The notes below the pieces were generated by a model. That model was given only the letters and a program-made list of their open reading frames with translations. It made no database searches and had not been told where the DNA came from. The translations under genes were made by a program, and so were the position numbers. Shown piece after piece: positions 1 to 5,751 of a DNA stretch of 20,416 nt. Numbering within the stretch: the first letter of the stretch is position 1; every line of letters begins with the position of its first letter. Source of the DNA: DTU018 sp029550685 (GTDB taxonomy: Bacteria > Bacillota > Syntrophomonadia > Syntrophomonadales > Syntrophomonadaceae). Where the stretch lies: NCBI GenBank assembly GCA_035412805.1, contig DAONVO010000035.1, forward strand, positions 1 to 20,416, given 5' to 3'.

Positions 1-23
1 TTTAGTGCAAAAGACAGCTATAC

Positions 24-116
24 TGTCATCGCGAGCGCGCCAGCGCGTGGCAATCTCTAGTCAACTAACGGTTAGAGTTAACAGATCGCCACGTCGCTTC
101 GCTCCTCGCGATGACA
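24..116. repeat. Imperfect inverted repeat, REP/MITE-like GC-rich palindrome
   Basis: The left arm (24-56, starting TGTCATCGCGAG) and the right arm (83-116, ending CTCGCGATGACA) are imperfect reverse complements. The outer 12 bases match exactly and 11 of the inner 12 match (CGTGGCAATCT against CGTGGCGATCT). A smaller inverted repeat, CTAAC/GTTAG, sits in the centre (65-75). The arms are much richer in GC than the flanks. Similar 'TCGCGAGGAGCGAAGCGACGTGGC' type palindromes are scattered as intergenic repeats in many anaerobe genomes, which is from memory. No transposase is present. It could form a long hairpin in RNA read from either strand. The rest of 1-216 holds nothing else I can support. 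Confidence 0.7.
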
Positions 117-216
117 CAACAACGACTATTTTCACAACAATGACATTATAAATGACAGGTTTGGAGCTTTTACTGACATATTTAAGATGAGTTCAGAAAT
201 TGGTTAAGGTTTACTC

Positions 217-408
217 CTAGTACTGTTCCAGTTTACGCAGTTCACTTAGCAATTTATCAAGGGGAACATGGTGGGCTCGAGCACCCTGCTCGACTGTTTC
301 AAATCTTACACCCCTTCAGTCCAGACAGGCTATACCATATTTGCGAAATACCTGTTCGGCTCCGGGAATTTCCAAAACTTTGTCCAGAGGGGTATCAGCT
401 TCTATCAA
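217..408 (-). CDS. Candidate selenoprotein, DUF1858-type redox-disulfide domain protein (TGA read as Sec)
   Basis: A TTG start at 408-406 follows GGAGG (420-416) by 7 nt. Reading continues for 30 codons to TGA (318-316), then stays open in the same frame to TAG (219-217). Read through, the product is 63 residues. It matches the pattern I recall for DUF1858 / hybrid-cluster-protein-associated redox-disulfide domains: an N-terminal 'TPLDKVLE' helix, 'AEQVFRKYGIAC' before the redox motif, then 'FETVEQGARAHHVPLDKLLSEL'. The family has CxxC, and here the motif is C28-L-D-[TGA31], so the TGA falls exactly on the second cysteine. The four-residue spacing from that position to 'FET' is also as in the family. 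The conserved half-domain after the TGA argues against a true stop. A 7-bp hairpin with a GGG loop begins in the SECIS window (separate entry). Selenocysteine insertion is inferred, because selA/selB/selC/selD are not in this window. Other possibilities are a nonsense-mutated pseudogene or a sequencing error at TGT/TGC. The gene lies downstream of the SASP gene on the same strand. Its role is unknown; family members are presumed small thiol-redox proteins. Confidence 0.72.
277..293 (-). promoter_or_regulatory. Putative bacterial SECIS hairpin
   Basis: On the minus strand TCGAGCA / TGCTCGA form a perfect 7-bp stem closed by a GGG loop (286-284). The loop starts 29 nt after the in-frame TGA at 318-316. 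From memory, bacterial SECIS elements place the apical loop about 16-37 nt after the UGA and carry a G in the first two loop positions; both hold here. The hairpin lies inside the coding sequence, as bacterial SECIS elements do. It has no U-tract, so it is not an intrinsic terminator. Confidence 0.6.
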
Positions 409-432
409 AATATCACCTCCTCAAATTTGGGG

Positions 433-454
433 AAAAATGGGGGAATAATCCCCC
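433..454 (-). terminator. Intrinsic terminator after the SASP gene
   Basis: On the minus strand GGGGGA (454-449), a TTAT loop and TCCCCC (444-439) form a 6-bp stem followed by ATTTTT. It lies 12 nt after the SASP stop codon and only 12 nt before the ribosome binding site of the downstream DUF1858 gene. It therefore either ends SASP transcription or attenuates readthrough into that gene. A TTGAAA-18-GATTAT pair overlapping the hairpin is a weak candidate for a separate promoter of the downstream gene. Confidence 0.7.
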
Positions 455-465
455 GTAAGCACGAG

Positions 466-654
466 TTATTTCAAGTATCCGTTTTGCTGGGCAAGACTTC
501 TTTCGGCTATCTCGATAGCTTTGTGGACCATCATTCCGCAGTTCTTTGAACTAACGCCGCCCCATCCTTCGGTGGCAACAATTTGGTCAACACCGAGTTC
601 ACGAGCAATTTCATATTTTAATTGCTCGGACATAATGCCGCGTCTTCTTGCCAA
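466..654 (-). CDS. Alpha/beta-type small acid-soluble spore protein (SASP)
   Basis: This 62-residue protein coats DNA in the dormant spore, shifts it toward an A-like form and protects it from UV and chemicals; it is degraded at germination. The 'LKYEIARELG' segment (residues 12-21) contains the E-I site cut by the GPR protease. The 'GWGGVSSKNCGMMVHKAIEI' segment (residues 30-49) is the second conserved DNA-binding region, in a form typical of Clostridia. The basic N-terminus (ARRRG) also fits. The TTG start at 654 is chosen because GGAGG (666-662) lies 7 nt upstream; an in-frame ATG at residue 8 has no ribosome binding site. A forespore sigma-G promoter is expected. A CATTTTA -10-like match (744-738) exists, but I found no convincing -35 for it. 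An intrinsic terminator follows the gene. Confidence 0.93.
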   Translation of the reverse strand: MARRRGIMSEQLKYEIARELGVDQIVATEGWGGVSSKNCGMMVHKAIEIAERSLAQQNGYLK

Positions 655-742
655 TTGAAAACCTCCTTTTTTAATTAAGCTCGTGCTCTTTATTATTTTT
701 ACTGTTCAAACTGAAAATATGGCTTGATGATTATCGATAAAA

Positions 743-756
743 TGTAAACGGTTTCA
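743..756. promoter_or_regulatory. Putative cre-like operator (CcpA/LacI-type)
   Basis: TGTAAACGGTTTCA matches the catabolite-responsive element consensus (TGWAANCGNTNWCA) that I recall for CcpA in Firmicutes. It lies in the 150-bp region between the divergent SASP and radical SAM genes, just upstream of or overlapping a weak candidate plus-strand promoter (TTTCAC 752-757, TATTAA 774-779). The perfect 10-bp palindrome TTATCGATAA (731-740) lies beside it. The regulator and target are inferred. Confidence 0.45.
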
Positions 757-804
757 CTAAAATCATTAATTTGTATTAAACTATTTATATAAAGGAGGAT
801 GTCT

Positions 805-1683
805 ATGCGCTACGAAGGTAATATTTTTCGGCCACCTAGTGAAGCAAGAAGTTATATTCTGCAATGTACAATAGGTTGTACTCATAACCGCTGTACCTTT
901 TGTGCCATGTACAAGGATAAAAAATACCGGGTACGGCCGCTAGAAGAGATTAAAGCTGATATAAGAATGGCGAAACTGTATTACGGCGATTTGGAAAAGG
1001 TGTTTTTGGCTGACGGTGATGCCATTGCTATGGAAACCAACGAATTGTTGGAAATACTGGAGATGTTATATCAATCTTTCCCCAGTCTGAAACATGTAGG
1101 TGTTTATGCCAGCCCCGATGTGGTTCTGAAAAAAGACATGTCTGAATTAACTGCTTTGAAAGCCGCGGGATTGACAATTGCGTATCTAGGTGTGGAAACT
1201 GGGGATGAGGAACTGCTAAAAGATATCCGAAAAGGTGTAACGTATGAAGAAATGGTGGAAGCCGGCCTGCGATTACGACGAGCTGGTATCCAGCTTTCGG
1301 TTACGGTTTTGCTAGGCCTGGCCGGCAGAACACCCAAGGCAGTAGAACACGCTAAAAACACGGCCAAAATATTAAACGAAATGAATCCAGAGTATATCGG
1401 GGCCTTAACCTTGATGGTAGTTCCCAGGACTGAATTGTACCGGCGTATGCAGCGCGGCGAATTTGAACTGCCCGGACCTTTTGAAATACTGGATGAAATG
1501 CGCATCATGATCGAAAACTTGGAAGTTGAAGGCAGTGAATTCCGCAGTAATCATGCTTCCAATTACCTGCCTATAAAAGGCCGTTTGCCCGATGACAAAC
1601 AAAAGATTCTAGATCTCATAAATCATATAATTGATACCAATGACCGCCGCTACCTGCGTCCCGATTATTTAAGAGCTTTATAA
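805..1683 (+). CDS. Radical SAM family protein (function unknown)
   Basis: The start at 805 is preferred over the in-frame ATG at 799, because GGAGG (794-798) abuts 799 directly but lies 6 nt before 805. The protein has 292 residues. The N-terminal 'CTIGCTHNRCTFCAMY' carries the cluster cysteines C25, C30 and C33 in a CX4CX2C arrangement rather than the usual CX3CX2C; C21 is an extra nearby cysteine. Following segments ('VFLADGDAI', 'GLTIAYLGVETGDEELL', 'VTVLLGLAG') fit successive strands of a radical SAM TIM barrel. Members of this type in Firmicutes are annotated only as Fe-S oxidoreductases. The substrate is unknown. No auxiliary cluster domain is seen at the C-terminus. It may be co-transcribed with the DUF47 gene 75 bp downstream. 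Confidence 0.85.
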   Translation: MRYEGNIFRPPSEARSYILQCTIGCTHNRCTFCAMYKDKKYRVRPLEEIKADIRMAKLYYGDLEKVFLADGDAIAMETNELLEILEMLYQSFPSLKHVGVYASPDVVLKKDMSELTALKAAGLTIAYLGVETGDEELLKDIRKGVTYEEMVEAGLRLRRAGIQLSVTVLLGLAGRTPKAVEHAKNTAKILNEMNPEYIGALTLMVVPRTELYRRMQRGEFELPGPFEILDEMRIMIENLEVEGSEFRSNHASNYLPIKGRLPDDKQKILDLINHIIDTNDRRYLRPDYLRAL

Positions 1684-1758
1684 AAACTAGTTGTCATCTG
1701 ACATGAAGTGGTTTATTATGGTTATTTAAAGACGACAATCAGGTTAGGGGGGGCATAG

Positions 1759-2388
1759 ATGCGGCTGTTTGGGAGAAAAGATGTAGAACTCTTTGCGCTT
1801 TTTCGTGAAAGTGCCCGCATGGTAATACGTGGTGGAGAGATTCTGCGTACCGTGGTATATGATTATACTGACCTGGATGTGAAAATGGCCAAACTTACGG
1901 CCATGGAGCATGAAGCTGACAGGATAATTCAGGAACTGGTACGCCGTTTGAATACCAGCTTTATTCTCCCTTTTGACCGCGAGGATGCTTTTCAATTGGT
2001 ACAGAAGCTTTCTACAACCTTGGACTATATTACCGGTATTATTGACCGCATGATATTATATAAAGCTGGCCAACCCGATGAACGAGTTATAGAAATGGTG
2101 GAAGTGCTGTATGAAGCGCTGCAGCTTCAGGAGCAGGCTTTTCATATGTTGGAGCATATTGAACAGAACAAAAAACAGATTATGCAATGTTGTCAGGAAA
2201 TAAGCCAGTTGGAAAAAAGGCAGGATTTACTGTATCGCAATGGCGTGGCTTATTTATTTGAGAACCACGAAAGCGATCCTATATCAATCATTAAGTGGCG
2301 AGAAGTATATGAACATATTGAAATGGCCCAAGACTATGTGCAAGATGTGGGTGAATTGATCAGTAACATCTGCGTAAAATACTCGTAA
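1759..2388 (+). CDS. DUF47 family protein (PhoU-like, phosphate-transport accessory)
   Basis: This 209-residue, almost wholly helical protein shows the DUF47 pattern: an N-terminal 'ELFALFRESARMVIRGGEIL', then 'MAKLTAMEHEADRIIQELVRRLNTSFILPFDREDAFQLV' with the conserved E-H-E-A-D segment and the 'PFDREDA' signature, then 'LDYITGIID', and a C-terminal 'KWREVYEHIEMAQDYVQDVGELISNI'. The family resembles PhoU and usually sits beside a PitA-type phosphate permease gene, where it is thought to modulate transport. No pit gene is present here, so the partner must lie elsewhere. The purine-rich AGGTTAGGGGGG upstream serves as ribosome binding site. A bidirectional terminator follows. Confidence 0.9.
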   Translation: MRLFGRKDVELFALFRESARMVIRGGEILRTVVYDYTDLDVKMAKLTAMEHEADRIIQELVRRLNTSFILPFDREDAFQLVQKLSTTLDYITGIIDRMILYKAGQPDERVIEMVEVLYEALQLQEQAFHMLEHIEQNKKQIMQCCQEISQLEKRQDLLYRNGVAYLFENHESDPISIIKWREVYEHIEMAQDYVQDVGELISNICVKYS

Positions 2389-2395
2389 AAAAAAG

Positions 2396-2420
2396 CCCTT
2401 CCTGTAAAACGCAGGAAGGG
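2396..2420. terminator. Bidirectional intrinsic terminator between DUF47 gene and corA
   Basis: CCCTTCCTG (2396-2404) pairs perfectly with CAGGAAGGG (2412-2420) across a 7-nt loop. On the plus strand a T-rich stretch (2424-2430) follows. On the minus strand the A-run at 2387-2394 gives a U-tract. The hairpin lies between the two convergent stop codons and can end both transcripts. Confidence 0.92.
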
Positions 2421-2427
2421 TAATTTT

Positions 2428-3405
2428 TTATATCCAGTTGCGGTAGCGGAAAAAGCCCATCATTCCAAGAGCTACCGTAATCATACCGAGTAAAATAAAC
2501 CACAGGTAATAGGGATTATCTGAACCGGGCAGATGAACATTCATCCCAAAAAAACCGGTAATCACAGTTAGAGGCATCATTATGATTGATATGATGGTGA
2601 GCACGGTAATTATTTCACTGGTTCTACCGGTTAGAATAGAGTAATAAGTTTCTGTTGTACTGTTAACTAGATCCCGGTAGGTATTGGCCGTATCCAAGAT
2701 GCTATCTAGATGGTCCACCAGGTCCAAATAATAGGGACGATTCTCTTCATTTACAAAGAAAGAATAATGACCATTAATATTGCCGAAAATTCTGCGCTGG
2801 GGAATTAATACTTTACGCAATAGGATAATAGTTCGTTTTAAGGTTAGTATTTCTTCAGTAATTTCCTGGCCCCGGTTTAGGAAAATGTTATCTTCCAGAT
2901 CATCAATACGTTCACCCAGCCGATCAATTATAGGAAAGTAGTCGTCAACTATATTATCAACGATGCGGTAAAGCAAATACTCCGGGCCGCGATTCATTAA
3001 TTCAGTTTCTCTTAAACATATTCGGGCAACTTTTCCCACTGCTGCCAAGGCCACCGGGTGAATGGTTACAATATAATTGAGACCCATAAAAACATCCAGT
3101 TCGGTACTGGTTATCTCATCTTCTTCTTTGGCATCCTCAAAATAGCGTAGGGCATGAAAAACAAAGAAGTGATAATCATCATATTTGTCCAACTTAGCCC
3201 GGGGACTTTCCTGAAGACAATCCTCTAATGCCAGGGGATGAAAGTTAAATAAATCCCCCACATAATGCAGTTCTTCGGCCGAACAATCGTATAGGTCTAT
3301 CCACAAAAGGCTATCAGGGTTTTCCAGTAGCTGATCCAGGTTTTCCAGATCAACGTCATGGTACATGGAGTTGTCTTCATAGTTATAGTAATAAGTCTTT
3401 ATCAC
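2428..3405 (-). CDS. corA: CorA family Mg2+/Co2+ transport protein
   Basis: This 325-residue protein matches CorA, the pentameric inner-membrane Mg2+ channel. It has a large acidic cytoplasmic N-terminal domain (about residues 1-255) and two transmembrane helices at the C-terminus (about 263-285 and 300-317). The signature G287-M-N289 lies at the end of the first helix in 'GFFGMNVHLPG', which forms the selectivity entrance. The basic C-terminal tail (RYRNWI) is also typical. The start is GTG (3405-3403), with AAGGAGGG 6 nt upstream. The gene has its own promoter and a structured leader with a short upstream ORF (separate entries), so translational or leader-based control is likely. The substrate could be Mg2+, Co2+ or Ni2+; Mg2+ is most common. 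Confidence 0.95.
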   Translation of the reverse strand: MIKTYYYNYEDNSMYHDVDLENLDQLLENPDSLLWIDLYDCSAEELHYVGDLFNFHPLALEDCLQESPRAKLDKYDDYHFFVFHALRYFEDAKEEDEITSTELDVFMGLNYIVTIHPVALAAVGKVARICLRETELMNRGPEYLLYRIVDNIVDDYFPIIDRLGERIDDLEDNIFLNRGQEITEEILTLKRTIILLRKVLIPQRRIFGNINGHYSFFVNEENRPYYLDLVDHLDSILDTANTYRDLVNSTTETYYSILTGRTSEIITVLTIISIIMMPLTVITGFFGMNVHLPGSDNPYYLWFILLGMITVALGMMGFFRYRNWI

Positions 3406-3420
3406 GACTCTCCCTCCTTA

Positions 3421-3464
3421 ACGGAAGGTCAGCCGCTATCCGGGGTGGCAGGAAGACCTTCCGT
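3421..3464 (-). promoter_or_regulatory. corA leader hairpin
   Basis: ACGGAAGGTC and GACCTTCCGT form a perfect 10-bp stem with a 24-nt loop in the corA 5' leader. Its 3' arm (3430-3421, minus sense) begins at the stop codon of the upstream ORF and ends 3 nt before the corA AAGGAGGG ribosome binding site. No U-tract follows, so it is not an intrinsic terminator. The loop holds CTTCCT (3455-3450), which could pair with AGGAGG of the ribosome binding site. A ribosome terminating on the leader ORF would cover the 3' arm. The regulatory role is inferred. Confidence 0.6.
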
Positions 3465-3512
3465 AATTATTTGTTCCTTACGCAACGATCGATATTCCGG
3501 TATAGGTTCCAT
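3429..3512 (-). CDS. Short leader ORF upstream of corA (putative leader peptide)
   Basis: An ATG (3512-3510) preceded by AGAGGTGG (3527-3520) opens a 27-codon ORF beginning MEPIPEYR. It ends at TGA (3431-3429), 23 nt before the corA GTG. It starts about 30 nt after the predicted transcription start. Its acidic/proline-rich start resembles MgtL of enterobacteria (MEPDP...), where such residues destabilise ribosomes at low Mg2+. Salmonella corA also has a leader peptide, CorL. Both comparisons are from memory and do not prove homology. The stop codon sits on the 3' arm of the leader hairpin, which suggests coupling between its translation and corA expression. Confidence 0.5.
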   Translation of the reverse strand: MEPIPEYRSLRKEQIITEGLPATPDSG

Positions 3513-3548
3513 TTCACCACCACCTCTAATTAAGACTCCTAACTTCAA

Positions 3549-3578
3549 TATATACTGCTATTCGTGTGAAGTTGTCAA
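3549..3578 (-). promoter_or_regulatory. Sigma-A-type promoter for the corA leader and corA
   Basis: On the minus strand TTGACA (3578-3573) is a perfect -35 element. TATATA (3554-3549) lies 18 nt downstream as -10. Transcription would start near 3542, leaving about 30 nt before the leader ORF ATG. Confidence 0.7.
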
Positions 3579-3671
3579 CACCCTAGCCCGGTGATCATCG
3601 ATGAAGCATGCATCACCAATAAAGGGGATAAATATTTCCTAAGAAGGGTAAATTTACAGCAGGAGGGAAAT

Positions 3672-5639
3672 ATGCGTAAGTTTATAACCATTTCAGCCCT
3701 GTTTTTAATACTGATAATAGCCTTAGGGTTTAGTTTTAACTGGCCGGAACTGCAGGTTCCTCAAGCTTCGATTGTTTATGATATCAATGGAACCCCAATA
3801 CGAGGACTGGCAGAACAAAACCAAATCAATATTTCTTTGGAGGAAATACCTGACAGCTTTACGGCAGCCGTAATAGCCATAGAAGATAAGAACTTTTATA
3901 AACATCATGGTGTAGATTTTACTGGCATACTGCGTGCTTTAATAACTAATATTCGTGCCGGCAAGATAGCTGCCGGGGGTAGTACTATTACCCAGCAGAC
4001 CGCTAAAAACTTGTTCCTCACCAATGAACGCACCTTAACCCGCAAGATTAAAGAACTGTTTTACGCTATTCAGTTGGAGAGACAATACAGTAAAGATGAA
4101 ATTCTCACCATGTATTGTAATACTATCTATTTTGGCCAGGGAGCCTATGGGGTGGAAGTGGCTGCCCGGACCTTTTTTGCTAAACCAGCCCGGGAGTTGA
4201 CCCTGGCTGAAGCCTCTCTTTTGGCTGGGTTACCCCAGTGGCCCAGTGGTTATGATCCCTACAATCATCCGGAAGCTGCCAAAAAGCGTCAACAAATGGT
4301 TCTCAATCGCATGTATGAAGAGAATTATATAACAGCTGAAGAAAGAGATGCAGCCTATCAGCAGGAACTGGTTTACCAACGAGCTCGCTATATGGGAGGG
4401 GATGCACCCTATTTTCTGGCTATGGTCAAGGAATACTTGATCGATCGCTATGGGGATCGTATGGTTTTTCAGGGGGGATTGCGCATCTATACCACCTTGG
4501 ATCTGGATTTACAGCAGGCCGCTAATCAAGCTTATAACCAGATCACCCAGGACTGGGATCCGGATCTTCAAGCAGCATTGGTAGCAGTGGACAACAGCAA
4601 CGGGCATATACGGGCATTAATAGGGGGCCGGGATTATGCAGCTTCCAACTATAACCGGGCATATGCTAAACGTCAACCTGGATCAACCTTTAAGCCTTTC
4701 ATGTACTCATTGGCAATTCAAAATGGTTTTACCTTGGCCGATCGAATTCAGTGTGAAGAAGTGGTGTTCAAGCTGCCCACTGGAGACACCTATAAGCCCA
4801 CCGATTATGGCGATGAACCCTATCATTGGAAACCCTTTACTCTCAAAGAAGCAGTGATGATTTCTGACAACGTGGTGGCTGTACAAGTAAATAATATCCT
4901 GGATCCTAAACAGACTGCCGCCCATGCGGAGAAGTTCGGATTTACCAACTTGCAGCCGGTATTGTCGCTGCCATTGGGATCAAATGAGGTAACACCGGTC
5001 AGCATGGCTGCTGCGTATGCAGCCTTTGCCAACCAGGGTATTTTCAATGATCCAGTATACATACTGCGAGTAGAAGATGCCAATGGAGCGTTATTAGAAG
5101 AGCATAAACCTAAACCTGAACGGATCATATCACCGGAAAATGCTTATATTATCAATAATATGCTGCAAGGGGTAATGGAAACAGGCGGTACTGGGGCTCA
5201 TTTAAGAAATATTATAGGTAACGCCCCAGCCGCCGGTAAGACTGGTACAACTGATGAATTTAAAGATGCCTGGTTTGTGGGCTACACCCCCCGGGTATGC
5301 TGTGCAGTATGGGTTGGATACGACCGGGAAAAGAACGTCAATTCTGCTGGAGGGGTGGTAGCTGGTCCTATATGGGCTAATTTTATGGCTGCTGCCATCA
5401 GCAAGTATGGTCCGGTGGATTTTGAAAAACCCGACACAGTGAAAATAATAAACACCTGTTTGGACAGTGGGCAAGTAGCCACCCAAGCCTGTCCACGAAC
5501 TAGTGAGATGGCATTTCAGCAAGGGACAGAACCTGATACTATCTGCTATTATCATGCTACTGGATTAGATTGGCTGTTTCCTGATCAGGACGGTGACCGC
5601 AATAATGAACCCTGGTGGGAACGGTGGATCCCCTGGTAG
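3672..5639 (+). CDS. Class A penicillin-binding protein (PBP1A family, transglycosylase/transpeptidase)
   Basis: This bifunctional enzyme polymerises and cross-links peptidoglycan at the outer face of the membrane. The ATG at 3672 follows AGGAGGG; the reading frame is open further upstream but has no signal there. The protein has 655 residues. A signal anchor occupies residues 4-23. The GT51 domain (about 45-230) has the catalytic 'AIEDKNFYKHHG' (E71), 'GGSTITQQTAKNLF' and 'LERQYSKDEILTMYCN'. The transpeptidase domain (about 310-590) has S338-TFK, S398-D-N and K523-T-G. The short C-terminal tail carries two cysteines ('CLDSG', 'TQACP') common in Clostridia PBPs. It is divergent from corA, with a roughly 90-bp spacer between the corA promoter and its start; I found no convincing promoter of its own. 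Confidence 0.96.
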   Translation: MRKFITISALFLILIIALGFSFNWPELQVPQASIVYDINGTPIRGLAEQNQINISLEEIPDSFTAAVIAIEDKNFYKHHGVDFTGILRALITNIRAGKIAAGGSTITQQTAKNLFLTNERTLTRKIKELFYAIQLERQYSKDEILTMYCNTIYFGQGAYGVEVAARTFFAKPARELTLAEASLLAGLPQWPSGYDPYNHPEAAKKRQQMVLNRMYEENYITAEERDAAYQQELVYQRARYMGGDAPYFLAMVKEYLIDRYGDRMVFQGGLRIYTTLDLDLQQAANQAYNQITQDWDPDLQAALVAVDNSNGHIRALIGGRDYAASNYNRAYAKRQPGSTFKPFMYSLAIQNGFTLADRIQCEEVVFKLPTGDTYKPTDYGDEPYHWKPFTLKEAVMISDNVVAVQVNNILDPKQTAAHAEKFGFTNLQPVLSLPLGSNEVTPVSMAAAYAAFANQGIFNDPVYILRVEDANGALLEEHKPKPERIISPENAYIINNMLQGVMETGGTGAHLRNIIGNAPAAGKTGTTDEFKDAWFVGYTPRVCCAVWVGYDREKNVNSAGGVVAGPIWANFMAAAISKYGPVDFEKPDTVKIINTCLDSGQVATQACPRTSEMAFQQGTEPDTICYYHATGLDWLFPDQDGDRNNEPWWERWIPW

Positions 5640-5674
5640 AAAGGAGGCTTTTTATGGAGAGTGCCTGATTCTCG

Positions 5675-5703
5675 TGGTAGAAAAGCTTGGAAAATGATAC
5701 AAT
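5675..5703 (+). promoter_or_regulatory. Possible extended -10 promoter for azlCD
   Basis: TGATACAAT (5695-5703) is an extended -10 element (TGN-TACAAT). A poor -35 (TGGTAG, 5675-5680) lies 17 nt upstream. It lies in the 112-bp gap between the PBP gene and azlC, where I see no convincing terminator. The same gap contains an AAGGAGG-ATG followed by a stop after four codons, which is probably meaningless. Confidence 0.35.
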
Positions 5704-5751
5704 TTCCTTAAAAAAGTTGGCAGAGCACAGCTTTATAGTAAGGGAGATATC

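Noticed and set aside
268..549. Plus-strand 93-codon ORF
   Set aside because: It is antisense to the SASP gene and the DUF1858 candidate, has no ribosome site and no recognisable domain.
715..767. Sigma-G promoter for the SASP gene
   Set aside because: -10-like CATTTTA (744-738) and CATATTT (721-715) exist, but neither has a matching GHATR -35 element at the right distance.
1104..1508. Minus-strand 134-codon ORF within the radical SAM gene
   Set aside because: Low-complexity serine/arginine-rich product, antisense to a clear gene and without start signals.
3421..3464. M-box riboswitch or intrinsic terminator upstream of corA
   Set aside because: The leader is too short for the roughly 160-nt M-box and there is no U-tract after the hairpin.
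3358..3594. Plus-strand 78-codon ORF covering the corA leader
   Set aside because: It is antisense to the corA start, its leader ORF and its promoter; no ribosome site or family match.
3590..3617. GGTGAT/ATCACC inverted repeat upstream of the PBP gene
   Set aside because: Only a 6-bp stem with a 16-nt loop; no support for a regulatory role.
5654..5668. AAGGAGG-ATG four-codon ORF ending in TGA after the PBP gene, considered as a second Sec candidate
   Set aside because: Readthrough gives only a few more codons before TAG and no domain; the stop has no conserved context.
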